Assembly (NCBI GenBank): GCA_030015575.1 | Contig: CM057338.1 | Location: 306,097,827-306,161,826 of the forward strand | DNA: 64,000 bases | Direction of reading: 5' to 3' | Origin: Agapanthus africanus | Lineage: Eukaryota > Streptophyta > Magnoliopsida > Asparagales > Amaryllidaceae | Part shown: piece after piece, positions 46,525 through 57,100 of the stretch | Layout of the letters: every line of letters starts with the position of its first letter | How positions within the stretch are numbered: the first letter of the stretch is position 1 | Notes under the pieces: model-generated | The model's database searches: none | Seen by the model: only the letters and a program-made list of their open reading frames with translations | What the model was told of the DNA's origin: nothing | Program-made: the position numbers and the translations under genes

Positions 46525-46890
46525 TTGGGACATTGTGGTCGATTACCAGTTTAAGGACATGGTGGTCCAATGTTAGTTTAAGGACATCCCGGTCCAAGGT
46601 TAAGGACATCATAGTCCGTAGGTTTAAAGGGACCCCAATGTCTGAGGTTAAAGACATCATAGTCCATGGGCTTAAGGACCCCACAGTCCGTAGTTTAAAG
46701 ACATCATAGTCTATAAAGTTTAAGGACATCATAGTCCATGAGTTTAAGAACCCCACAGTCCAAGGTTAAGGACATCATAGTCCGTGGGTTTAAAGGGACC
46801 CCATAGTCCGAAGTTTAAAGACGTCATAGTCTATAAAGTTTAAGGACATCATAGTCCATGAGTTTAAGGACCCCACAGTTCATAGAATGA
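46525..46890. repeat. GGAC-N6-GTCC dyad array in X2 LTR
   Basis: Roughly a dozen units with the pattern TTTAAGGAC, six bases, GTCC, and some AGAC...GTCT variants, matching 32500-32770 in X1. A short relative with GGACGTTTCGGTCC is at 57255-57400. Confidence 0.75.
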
Positions 46891-47919
46891 TTGGTTATCG
46901 GGACCCACCACCTCTCTGAAGACGTTGAAGGATTACAACGACAGATATCAAAGGAGTCAATAGATGTACCCTTGAACCAAAGTTGATTGGGAGATCTGTA
47001 GTCCAATTTGGAACTAAGATCAATTAATTAGATTATGAGCACATTGTCTCAGTTAAATCTGAATTGAGGACTTATGTCCAACTTGGGCTAAGTCCAATTA
47101 AGGTTTAAAATGTTAGACCTTGGTTTGGACTGTTGAACATTTGTCTGGGTTCAGCCTCCCATTATTTAGCAATGCTAAACAAGGGTTTGAGGATCTCACA
47201 ACGTTTTGTCTTTTATTGGGCATTGACCATTCATCATGGCTCCGGAGTTTACTTTGAATGTTATATGAAATGATCAAGTTCGAAAGAATGTAGTTGGGAT
47301 TTAATCAAAGGGGAGTCTTGACTCAGAAAGACTTAGCCAATTTGGGCTAAGACTGGTTTGAAAATAGTGTTAAACACTAACACATATTTGACGATCACAT
47401 GTTCCCACGTGATGCACTTAAATAGTGTTAAACGCTAGAGACAGAACACTCAAAATAGTGTTAAACACTGAAAAGATGAAGCGCTCACGTGAGGACACGT
47501 GAGGCGCCCTAGGATTGGACTAAGCTTCCTTTATTTTATTCTCAGAATATTCAAATAAGTGTTAAACCCTTGTGTCTTCACGGCCATCACATGTGGGCAC
47601 GTGATGGGTACCTATGCATTGATTTATCAAAGTGTTTATTAGGGGTCACGTGGGGACACGTGAGGACGCCTAAAATCTGTATTGGCTTTGGCTTTATTCC
47701 CTTCATTTTTCGAGGGTCACGTGTAAGCACGTGAGGCATTGCCTCCAAGCTTTGTTTTTCTCATTTTGAGGAGTCTGTTTAAGGGTCACGTAGGGGCACG
47801 TGACCTAATCTTGCTCGTTCTTTTTTGCTCATTGAGGATGAGGGTCATGTGTTACCACGTGACCAGGTTGGGTGCTGATTTCTTTACGTGCATGGAGAGT
47901 TTTAAGTCCTTTTTTTTTA

Positions 47920-48290
47920 AGAATTAAATTCTTTGGTAGGGTTAAACCCTAATTTTGTTTAGAGAAATTAAATTTCTATGTATATGGAAGAATTAAATTC
48001 TTTTATAGGGTTAAACCCTAATTTCATTTTGAGGAATTAAATTCATGTGAATTTGGAAGAATTAAATTCTTATGTAGGGTTAAACCCTAGTTTCATTTGG
48101 AGGAATTAAATTCTGGTGAATTTGGAAGAATTAAATTCTTATGTAGGGTTAAACCCTAGTTTCTTTTGGAGGAATTAAATTCCTATGAATTTGGAAGAAT
48201 TAAATTCTTATGTAGGGTTAAACCCTAGTTTCATTGGGAGGGATTAACTTCCTATGAATTTGGGGGAATTAAATTCCTTATACTTAAATT
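47920..48290. repeat. 69-bp tandem array of TTAAA-centred palindromes
   Basis: Five units with an exact 69-bp period (GAATTAAATT at 47921, 47990, 48059, 48128, 48197; next start 48266). Each unit holds three dyads with the same TTAAA centre and different arms: AGAATTAAATTCT, AGGGTTAAACCCT and GGAATTAAATTCC. Confidence 0.85.
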
Positions 48291-48614
48291 CTCTCTATAA
48301 GTTTTGGATCTGCATGGCAGAATCTCCCTGATGAGAATTAAATTCTCAACTTATGGGGAGATCTGCTTCTGCAGATCTTCAACCAAAGGAAGAACTAAGT
48401 TCTTATTCTGAAGAGTTAAACTTTTAATTTGAGAATTAAGTTCTCTTTTGTTTTATGGAGCTTAGATCTCTTTCCCCTTTCTCACCTAGGGTTTTTTCTC
48501 TGAAAAGATCTTCTTTTCTCTCTTGATAATTAAATTCTCCTCCCTTTTTTTCTCTCTGGTGTTGTATATCTCCAAAAATCAGAAAATCGATCCCCTCTCT
48601 TCTCTTCTTGGATT

Positions 48615-48627
48615 CTATTTATAGGAG
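48615..48627 (-). promoter_or_regulatory. TATA box of X2 LTR
   Basis: The minus strand reads CTCCTATAAATAG at the position matching 33974-33984 in X1, facing gag. Confidence 0.5.
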
Positions 48628-49425
48628 AAAGAAAAAAAATCAATCTGTTTAGTCAATCTTCCATTGAAAAATTTTAATTGATTTTGTAACCAACATGATC
48701 TTTTAGACTACTCAGTGAATTTTATTCACCATTGGATTTTTAATCCAAAAGATATTCTGTTTGTTATTCTTGGTGAATTTCAGGGAAATCTTTCCTTGTA
48801 TAGAATCTTTCTATAAGTTGGTGATTTTTAATCACCATTGGATTTTTAATCACCATTGGATTTTTAATCCAATGGTGCCCCATTTTACAGAGCACAATCC
48901 TTCTGTTTGGAAAGATCTAGGAAAATATTAAGGTTTTTGATTTCCCTTAATTAGAATTTAATTCTATTAGTTCAGATGGCTTAAAAGCCTATCACGTGTT
49001 GGCACGTGATTCCACTGTTTGATCATTAAAATAAAATTTAATTCTATTAATTGAAGAACTTAGGCACGGGTCACGTGCTGATACGTGACTTTCCTGATTA
49101 AGCATTTTAACCAGAATTTAATTCTGCCACTTCAAAGAACTAAGGAACCATCACGTGTCAGCATGTGACCTTTGGTCACGTGTAGACACATGATACCCCA
49201 TTGGGATCTTTCCTTACTGTTTTATCATGCCTTTTAATTCCTTTTTAGTGGGTTGAAGGGCCCATCACGTATGGACACGTGATTCCACTAATTGATTGTT
49301 TGACTAGAGTTTAACTCTATAAATTAGAGATCACAGGAACCCATCACGTGTCTGCACGTGACCTCTGGTCACGTGTGGACACGCGATGCCCTATTGGGGT
49401 ATTCCTGATATTTTATGAGGGAACA

Positions 49426-49437
49426 AATGCCCCCACA
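49426..49437 (-). other. Polypurine tract of X2
   Basis: The minus strand reads GTGGGGGCATT just before TGTTCCCTC. It agrees with the X1 tract in sequence and position. Confidence 0.65.
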
Positions 49438-49540
49438 GCATTGTTCTCACGTGTTTGCACGTGAGTGCAATGCTGTCACCTTTTGTGGCCGTTGGATCTG
49501 CCTAGGGAAGGGGGTAGATGAACCGTTTCCCATCACATCC

Positions 49541-49547
49541 TATAAAT
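49541..49547 (+). promoter_or_regulatory. TATA box of the antisense PMD gene in X2
   Basis: TATAAAT on the plus strand, about 115 bp inside the polypurine tract, followed by a C/T-rich start region (TTTTCATCTTCTTCC) shared with X1. It would drive the PMD gene at 50349. Confidence 0.5.
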
Positions 49548-49559
49548 GCAGGAGTCCCT

Positions 49560-50261
49560 TCAGAAGCGCCTCTACTTTTCATCTTCTTCCTTACTCGTTC
49601 TTGTTTTGAGAATTTAATTCTCTCTCTCAGAGCTTAGTTCTCTATTTCGAAAATTTCCAGAGTTCAACTCTGTTAACAAAAGATTTCCTTTTTTCAGGTA
49701 AGGATCTTGGACGGCTGACGAACCTTTTGCAGAAGTTTTCTTTGGATTTTAAATCCACACCAAGGGTTTTTCCCTCCAAGTTAAAATAATGTCCAATTTT
49801 TAAATAATAAACTCCTTTTGTTAGGGCTTCTCTGATCTCAGGGATCAATGGTGATAATTGTCCTCTGGATTTTAATTCCATTCCAAAGAGTCTTTAGCTC
49901 TGAAAATGTTTTTCTGGGAATTTAATTCCTCTGTTCAAAAGGAATTTAATTCCTCCAAAGAACTTAGCTCTTAAAAGAAGACTTCTTGGGATTTTTTATC
50001 CTGAGTTATTCTCGCAAGAAAAAAAATTTCAGTAGAGATTCTACTTGATCTTCGCAAAGTCCAAGATGGGTTTCTCTTTGGGGGAATGTGTAGAGTAGTT
50101 TGTAATCCACTGTTCATTTATTGAGAATCTTCCTTTTATTCTCATGATGATTGCTCAGCCTCATTATTAGTGAGCCGCCATCTTGATTTTATGGAGCCCC
50201 TGTGTTTTGTAACCAATGGTCCCATAAAATAAGTTGTTTATCGTTTTCTTCCACTGTCCTC

Positions 50262-50298
<37 letters not shown>

Positions 50299-50348
50299 AC
50301 ACACGTGTGGGCTTCATTAATAGTTTCCTTTTATCTGTCTCAGGGACA
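49560..50348 (+). other. Leader of the X2 PMD gene
   Basis: Non-coding, with many small palindromes (GAGAATTTAATTCTC near 49610, GGAATTTAATTCC near 49920 and 49940). A splice-donor-like CAGGTAAGG near 49698 and an acceptor-like CTGTCTCAG just before the ATG suggest a leader intron, as also seen in X1. Confidence 0.5.
50264..50303. repeat. CA-repeat microsatellite
   Basis: About twenty CA units with one interruption, directly before CACGTGTG, roughly 45 bp upstream of the PMD coding start of X2. It causes short low-complexity frames on both strands. Confidence 0.95.
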
Positions 50349-52327
50349 ATGGCTTCTCTTCCGTACTTCCCTTTCACCCGCTCGGAGGCAGCCTTTCCTC
50401 AATCACCGTCTGATGAAGAGGTGATAGCGATGATTAGGGCTCACAACCCTAATCACACCAACTTGCTTTTATAGGGGACCTGGTATGGGCACATCATTCG
50501 GGGCCGCCACAGCTTTCTTTGCGAGATACCAACAGAGCCTACTTACCCATTTTTGCCAATGGAGCGTCCACGGACCGCCTTTGCTGTGGAGATGTTGAAC
50601 TGGACCCCTGCGGGACGGCTCGAGCCGTCGACAACTTGGATTCCAAACCACCCCATGCCGGCTACAGACATCTTAGGGCGTCGTATCTGCCAAGGTGAAG
50701 CCCAGCCCTGGGGGCAGGTTTACAAAATTGGGCTTACTCCTCGACAACCGACAGGTTACCTTCTCTGGGCTCGTTATATCCTGTCGGCTCATCGTGCGCG
50801 ACTGCAGAGGGTCGGGCTCTATCAAGAGGTATACGCATCTCTTTTCCACTATCAGTCCCCCCATGTCTGGTGGGTTAAGGCTTTCTTAAACCAATGGAAT
50901 CTTCCCACCAACACTTTTTTTCTAGGGGACCGCGAAGTTTCAATTTCTCTGGAAGAGTTTCGCGAGATCTCAGGGTTGCCAGTCAGGGGGACGCTCTATG
51001 AAGAACGGCTGCCTCCTGATGAGTATGTCTTCGAAACTGAGCCTGCTATGCTTGACGGCCTGTCGACTGAAAATGCCGTCCGCCATAAGCACCCAAGTCT
51101 AATCAAGACTCTGGGCATTTTTTAGAAGCTATTCACAGAGTCGGAGGAGCAGGGCGTCACTTTCAAAAGCATTATTGCCTGCTTTTTTCGCGGAGACGTT
51201 CTGTCAAAAACGGCTCCGAAGTTTGCGAATATTAACGACCCCTTTGGGTTTGGTTTAAATAAGCTACCGGCTAAAGAAGAGGATTTGCCGCAGTTCGACA
51301 TTCCAATCCTGTCGGCTGTACCTTTTGAGTCGATTGCAGCTCCTGGCATAGATGAAGAGACTTTCTTCGTGGGTTTTATCAGCGTCTGGCTCAACTAGTT
51401 CGTCATTCCAACGCACCGTCGATTCATGAGAGCTACGGTCATTTACCCTGCTCATCACATCGCTGGAAGGACGCGACTAGCCATGGGCATTACGGGGCTA
51501 GCGCATCTGTATCATGGGTTAAGCGCTGCAGCCAATACCTCAACACCAGGCATGAACGTAGTGAGTTTCTCTCTTCATTACTTTACGTCATAGATTGAGA
51601 TGCATGTGCTAGGGGCATTTTCCGCGCATCAGAGACCCAGCTTTTATGATGCCTACACTTTTCCGCGGCTCATGAGGTTGGTGGATGCTTCTGCTCCTGA
51701 TCCGACTCAGTCCGGAGCTATTCGTGTGCTGATTAATCCCTATGCCAATACGGTCGGGATGGTATTCAACGATCGAGTCCTCTCTGCACCTTCAGGAATA
51801 ATTCAACAGCTTTGTGACTCGTCGAAAGAGGGAGTACCTTCCCTGAAGCCCAAGGAAGTCATGCACCTATATTCGATTAGACTGGGTTATCTGGTATTTC
51901 GTCAGAACGGTGCGGCCCTTTTTATGCAGTACAACCCACACCGCTTTGCTCGGCAACTTGGATATGACCAGGGTGTCCCCTTTGAGGCGTTTACAGTGGA
52001 GCCTAGCCCGTCGTCAGAAGTTGTTCGTGACGCCGCTCATCACTTCATGCAGCTGAACACCGGCTCTCGCTTCGTGATTCCTGAAGCTGACTATATTCCT
52101 CGATGTGTGGGGTCTTTCATGGGCCGGTACCTCCACCGAGTTAGTCCCATTATTGCCGAGGAGAGGAGGATGCTCCTCGGATATAGGGCTCCCACTCCGA
52201 TCCAGGATACGGGAGTTCCGCCGCGACCGCATGCAGCGGTTCGCCCTCCCCTGAGAGATACTGGTATCGTGCTTATTCCGGAGACGACGGAAGTGGATCT
52301 GACTCCCACAGCCGGTATGCCGCCGTG
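50349..52327 (+). pseudogene. PMD gene of X2, mobile-domain part, broken
   Basis: Begins MASLPYFPFTRSEAAFPQ after an acceptor-like site. PMD landmarks: GYLLWARYILSAHRARLQRV, YASLFHYQSPHVWWVKAFLN, FLGDREVSISLEEFREISGL, LPPDEYVFETE, LAMGITGLAHLYHGLSAA, FSLHYFTS, MHVLGAFSAHQRPSFYDAY, YSIRLGYLVFRQNGAALFMQ, HHFMQLNTGSRFVI. Parallels X1 over the whole length. It lies antisense to gag, between spacer and 3' LTR, the place where TAT-lineage elements are known to keep extra ORFs. A few breaks; function not known. Confidence 0.8.
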
Positions 52328-54533
52328 AACTAGAGCTCAATCAAGGGCCAATAGGGCGCTAGTAGCAGTATCATCAGCTGCGGCGTCAGCAATGGCGGTG
52401 TCGTCATCGGTAGCACCGCCGAGTGAGGATATTGAAGGCGAAGTGGGTCAACGTCGCACTAAATCACCAAGGGGAAAGAGGCGATCGTCTTGTGCAGTAA
52501 GTTCTGGGTCCAAGAGGCGAAAAAAGACGGTCACTAATCTGCTTGACTTTTTAGTGGAGTCAGAGCCTATCCTTCAAGATAAACCACTAGCCATGCAAGA
52601 ATCGGATGTTGGCCTACTTTTCCCGGGTTCATCTACCGAGGAAGCCGCACAATTGGCTGAGGCTATAAGGCGCTCACAAGATGAATCTGAGAATGTAAGG
52701 ATCCCGAAGAGGCCTTATCCTGCCGTCATCTTCTATGAAGATCTCCATCGATACGGCGGATATTTATAGGTTTTTTGGAAGAGGGAGGCGAGAGAGCCCT
52801 TAAGCAGCCTATCTCGGCCGATACCGAAGATACGCTGTCGTTGTGGACCGGCTGCCACGAGTCTACCCTTGAATCTCGGCGAGCATACCTCCTCAGGAAG
52901 GAACGCCGGCTTGAACAAGCCATACTAGAAGCTCCTTTGCGCATTGGTATACTCATATTTTTTATAATATTTTGCACTGTTCACATATATATGTATATAT
53001 CTTTATCTTCGTGAAAACTTTGCAGGGACTTCGCTGATGGCAGAGGATCTGAGTCCGAGTCACGCCCTGACTATGGACTCTGAAAATATGCCCGATGAGA
53101 CACTAGAAAGTGTGGAGGGGGTCGATACAACTGTTGTTCCTGCCACGGAGCTCCTATCGGTGATTTCCGTTCCCCCGGTGCTTGCTCCCCCAGAAGAGGC
53201 ATCTTCGTTGGCCGCGGATTCAATGGATCTTTCTGGGGACGGCCCGGAGACTAGGGAACAGGTAGTCGAGGCTACCGTCCTTCCGTTGGAGCCTGCAGTG
53301 GTGGCCACTGCTCCTCGATCGGAAGTTATTATACCGGCCCACGTCCCCGATGATGTGCTTGAGGGCATGGAGGAGGCCACCGAAGCTACTATCCCTCCAG
53401 TCCAAAGCGGGAGAAGTATCGAAGGTATCCTTCTATATTTTATTTTGATAATCTCTTCATTATCTGAACCTTTCTGTCTTTCCAGAACTGCACGGATTGG
53501 CGGCGTCCATCGTGGACTTGTCCCCCAGGAAGTCTTTCCAGCGTCTGTTAGAGATGGCCGCTCCGTAGGCGATATCTCCTCAACACATCGTCGTCTCTTC
53601 CGGGCAAGGTTAGCGTTATTTTCCTCTCCTCACGGCATTATTATTATTTCATTTAATAACACCGGTGTCTTCTACAGTTCTGGAAGCTGATGACGAAGTT
53701 GAGATTCTTGATGGGCCTGGGGAGCTTTCAGACCCTTCTTGCATGACCGTGGGTAAGTAGAGTTTCAATGTAGTTTTACCCGCTCTTTACTTGCGAGTCT
53801 CGCTGATTGTTTTCTATGAATCTTAACAGCTTTGCCAGTTCTTACCACATTGGAATCTCGCATCGTGATGCCGCCCGGCCCCTACGCTCTACATGCCTCT
53901 GAACGGATGGCAAAGCTAAGCCTTCACTCCTTGTCAGCTCTGATTGAAGAACTTCGTGCTGGCAGTCTGATCACGACCGAAGTATTTGCCGCTGAAGCCA
54001 ACGGTTCTCTTCCCTTTCTTGCTACTTACCATAGTGAGACCTTGGTGCAAGTCTGTGTTGAGTTCTGTCGTCAGGTGGAGGCTTGCTTGCATATTCTTGA
54101 ATCTACACGCCTTCCCTTAGAGGTTGTAGCTGCAAAGGTGAGCTTGTGGGGGCTGATCGAACGATGCACCTCAAATATGCTGTCATGCGAGAAGAGGCTC
54201 AACCAAAAGTTTTCGGAGAGGGAGCTGGCTTCCAAAGCGCTGAGGGAACTTCAAGCTAATCTTATGGCCAAGACCACTCGGGCATATGATCTTTGGCGAA
54301 GGCTTCAAGAGGCTATCAAGGAGGTGGTAGCCATTGACAAGGCCATCATTTTCACTCGCAAAATAGTCGAAACTCATAAGGCAACCGAAAAAGAGCTTGA
54401 AAGTCAGCTTGCCTCATACTAGGCCCAACAGGCTCAAGCGGAGGCCCGTCTTTTGACGATAATGAATCATGAAGCCGAGGCCCAGCGGAAAAAGGATGAA
54501 CTGGCAAACCTATTGAATCGTCCGCCGGCTTAA
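52328..54533 (+). pseudogene. PMD gene of X2, C-terminal part, broken
   Basis: After the domain come a serine/alanine linker with basic nuclear-targeting-like runs (SPRGKRRSSCAV, GSKRRKKTV), an acidic low-complexity part (53037-53430, EDLSPSHALTMDSE, VVPATELLSVISVPPVLAP), and a helical region at 53832-54422 likely to form a coiled coil (SERELASKALRELQANLM, DLWRRLQEAIKEV), ending near LANLLNRPPA. Intron-like spacers with GT and AG ends separate the parts. This is far longer than the PMD alone and resembles a complete plant gene in style. Confidence 0.65.
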
Positions 54534-54635
54534 AGAATTGTATATTTTTTTTATTCTTCTTTTGTACATACTCTTGAATGAGAGTATTTTTTTTATTCTT
54601 TCATAAATTGTACTTTGTATTCATTTTGATTCATG

Positions 54636-54641
54636 AATAAA
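54636..54641 (+). terminator. Polyadenylation signal of the X2 PMD gene
   Basis: AATAAA about 100 bp after the coding end, in a T-rich 3' region (54540-54660) of normal plant-gene look. It supports an independent plus-strand transcript. Confidence 0.5.
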
Positions 54642-54699
54642 AGACATATTTTTCATGATGGTGCGTCCCTTTTAGTAAATGCATTTTGTGGATAATCTA

Positions 54700-54960
54700 T
54701 TTTTGATCTCCTTGCAGGGCAGCGATGGCTTAGGAGTCAGGGTTAGGATCTGCCTCCTAAGACTTTTCAACTTTATGAGCCGTGAGGGTCACATAAAGAA
54801 TTTTTTCCCTACGGATCGAGAGGATCCCGTAGGTGTGATTTCTCCTTAAGAGTCGTGAGGATTCCTAAGTGTGTTTTCTCTTGAGAGTCATGAGGATCTT
54901 ACAAAAGAGTTTTCTCCCTTACAAGTCGTGAGAACCAGTAAGTGATGGATGAAGTTGACA
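54700..54960. repeat. Hairpin cassette 1 of X2
   Basis: Starts with GCAGCGATGGCTTAGGAG as in T (10240, 10988) and goes on with the hairpin series (stems such as CCTACGG/CCGTAGG) around loops like GTCGTGAGGAT. No gene. Confidence 0.7.
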
Positions 54961-54989
54961 TTATCCACATTTTTACGGAGTCAGGGGTC

Positions 54990-55930
54990 GCTCTGGCCAT
55001 TTCCCACGGGTCAAGATTGACTTTAACCGTGTTCTATGGGACCAGGAGGTGCTCTGGATGCTTCCCACGGGGTCAGGATTGACATAAGCCGTGTTCCGCA
55101 AGGACCAGGATCCGCTCTGAACGTTTTCCACGGGGTCAGGATTGACATAGGCCGTGTTCCACGAAACCAGGATTTGCTTTGGATGCTTCCTACGGGTCAG
55201 GATTGACATAAGCCGTGTTCCGCAAGGACCAGGATCCGCTCTGGACATTTTCTACGAGGTCAGGATTAACATAGGTCGTGTTCCACGAAACCAAGATTTG
55301 CTCTGGATACTTCCTACGGGGTCAGGATTGACATAATCCGTGTTCTGTAAGGACCAGGATCCGCTCTGGACGTTTCCCACTGGGTCAGAATTGACATAGG
55401 CCGTGCTCTACGAAACCAGGATTTGCTCTGGATGCTTCCCACGGGATCAGGATTGACATAAGCCGTGTTCCACAAGGACTAGGATCTGCTCTGGACGTTT
55501 CCCACGGTGTCAGGATTGACATAGGCCGTGTTCCATGAAACCAGGATTTGCTCTGGATGCTTCCCACAGGGTCAGGATTGACATAAGCCGTGTTCCGCAA
55601 GGACCAGGATATGCTCTGGATGTTTTCCACGGGGTCAGGATTGACATAGGCCGTGTTCCATGAAACCAGGATTTGCTCTGGATGCTTCCCACAGGGTCAG
55701 GATTGACATAAGCCGTGTTCCGCAAGGACCAGGATCTGCTCTGGATGTTTTCCACGGGGTCAAGATTGACATAGGCCATGTTCCATGAAACCAGAATTTG
55801 CTCTGGATGCTTCCCACGGGGTCAGGATTGACATAAACCATGTTCCGCAAGGACCAGGATCTGCTTTGGACGTTTCCCACGGGGTCAGGATTGACATAAG
55901 CCGTATTCCACGAAACCAGGATTTGTTGAC
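54990..55930. repeat. 125-bp tandem repeat of X2 spacer
   Basis: At least seven units with a period of 125 bp (ATTGACATAG at 55141, 55265, 55390, 55515, 55640, 55765, 55890). Each is made of two related halves of about 62 bp with GGGTCAGGATTGACATA. Frames over it are repeat artefacts. No such array is in T. Confidence 0.85.
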
Positions 55931-56180
55931 TCTCAGTTGTCTGTGCATCGTCGAGTCATAGAACTGGGAATTGCCGCAGTTCCAATTTGCTGATGTTGCG
56001 TTTGTTGTAATAAGACGAATGTTGAGATGATCTCCAGGCTATCTGTGAACCGTCGAGATTTGGCTTCTTTTTCTGATGGAGCCTGGTGGGAAGGTATGGT
56101 TCCCTCTTAATTTGTGCCCCTGGATTGTATACAGGGATCGATGTGATCTCACCTGTAGGGCAAAAGTTTCATTTTATATT
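55931..56180. other. Spacer of X2 without recognised content
   Basis: About 250 bp between the tandem array and the TCATTTCGGCT array. It includes GGATTGTATACAGGGATCGA, which resembles 11345-11365 in T. No gene is seen. Confidence 0.4.
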
Positions 56181-56184
56181 TTTC

Positions 56185-56510
56185 TTTCCGCGATACTCTA
56201 TCATTTCAGCTTTTATATCGCGAAAGTCGCGATTGCCCAATCATTTCGGCTATTTTTCGCGGTGCCCAATCATTTCGGCTATTTGTTTTATTTACCCGTT
56301 GCTTTTTATTGCGAGCTGCCCAACCATTTCGGCTATTTTGTATGCATACATTTTTACTTGCTGATTTTGTTGCAAGTTGCCCCATCATTTTGGCTATTTC
56401 ATATGCATTTGTGGCTCGCTGACTTTTCGTTGTAAGTTTTGGATTTGATATCGATTTAGGCATTAGCATCGCTACAACTGGAATATTGCCAGGAGCGAAT
56501 CATCATTTGC
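56185..56510. repeat. TCATTTCGGCT array and CTGG...CCAG box of X2
   Basis: Five TCATTTCGGCT-type units with inverted pairs (TCGCGA...TCGCGA near 56217), then one CTGGAATATTGCCAG box. Both modules match T (11660-11890 and 10765-10985). Confidence 0.7.
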
Positions 56511-56524
56511 CTCTATCGACGTTG

Positions 56525-57100
56525 AACAAAGGTGGCTTAGCGAACAGGGTTAGGATCCTGTCGACTAAGGCTTTTAACTTACTGAGCCGTAAGGGTCTTA
56601 TAAAGGTATTTCTTCCTACGAGTCGTGAGGATGTCGTAGGTGCGTTTTCTCCTTAGAAATCGTGAGGATTCCTAAATATGTGTTCTCTTATAAGTCGTAA
56701 GGATCTTATAAGAGTATTTTCTCCTTATAAGTCGAGAGGACTTACAAGGGTTGTCCACTGTGTAAACATATCCCCGGTCGCTGGTGGGACTTTGTTAGGG
56801 AAATGTTTATTCGCGCCCGTGGATTGTATACAAGGGTCGATATCGAAACGCTTGTAGGGCAAAATCAGGATGTATGACTGCTTAAGAACATGTTCAGATC
56901 CTTGTAGCTTAAGGCTTTTGAATCGTATGAGCTGTGAGGAGGGGAATTCTCCTCACGAGTCGTGAAGATCTCGTAAGTGTAATTTCTCCTTAGGAATCGT
57001 GGGGATCCCTAAGTGCGTTTCTCCCTTGTGAGTCGTAAGGATCTCACGCAGGTGGTTTCTCCTCATAAGGCCGAGAGGACCTTGCAAGTGTCTTTCAACG
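56525..57100. repeat. Hairpin cassettes 2 and 3 of X2
   Basis: Two more runs of the hairpin series (56580-56755 and 56925-57090). Stems include CTTATAAG/CTTATAAG, CTTAGG/CCTAAG and TAAGTC/GACTTA; loops stay close to GTCGTGAGGAT. Confidence 0.7.

Larger units (their letters stand above)
45965..49425 (-). repeat. 3' LTR of X2
   Basis: 3461 bp; plus-strand ends TGTTCCCC and GAGGGAACA, which are inverted copies of each other. The first 1.2 kb match X1. The middle has its own 69-bp tandem array and at least twelve paired CACGTG dyads. The right part again resembles X1 (segments with TTGGATTTTTAATCCAA). Confidence 0.7.
47390..49465. repeat. Paired CACGTG dyads in X2 LTR
   Basis: At least twelve sites of the form TCACGTG-N4-CACGTGA or close to it, for example near 47488, 47645, 47719, 47843, 48993, 49342 and 49448. 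The base pair outside the core is A/T, C/G or G/C at different sites, changing on both arms. CACGTG is the plant G-box core; the regular doubling is unusual. Confidence 0.75.

Noticed and set aside
47930-48290. Telomere-type repeat (CCCTAAA)
   Set aside because: GGTTAAACCCTA occurs once per 69-bp unit as part of a palindrome, not as a tandem CCCTAAA run.
47390-49465. CRISPR-like array of short repeats
   Set aside because: Plant DNA; the repeats are palindromic dyads with related, not unique, spacing and no cas genes.
50264-50303. CA repeat as a regulatory element of the PMD gene
   Set aside because: Microsatellites of this size are common; X1 lacks it at the same place.
31951-50340. A single LTR pair 31951-34750 / 45965-49425 bounding one element
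   Set aside because: The two LTRs differ in their central arrays and are far more diverged than expected for a pair; a second PMD gene and spacer follow the right one, so two elements are more likely.
55385-55948. Repeated frames with NPDPVG / SWFHGTRPMS motifs
   Set aside because: Products of the 125-bp array in changing frames; no independent evidence of coding.
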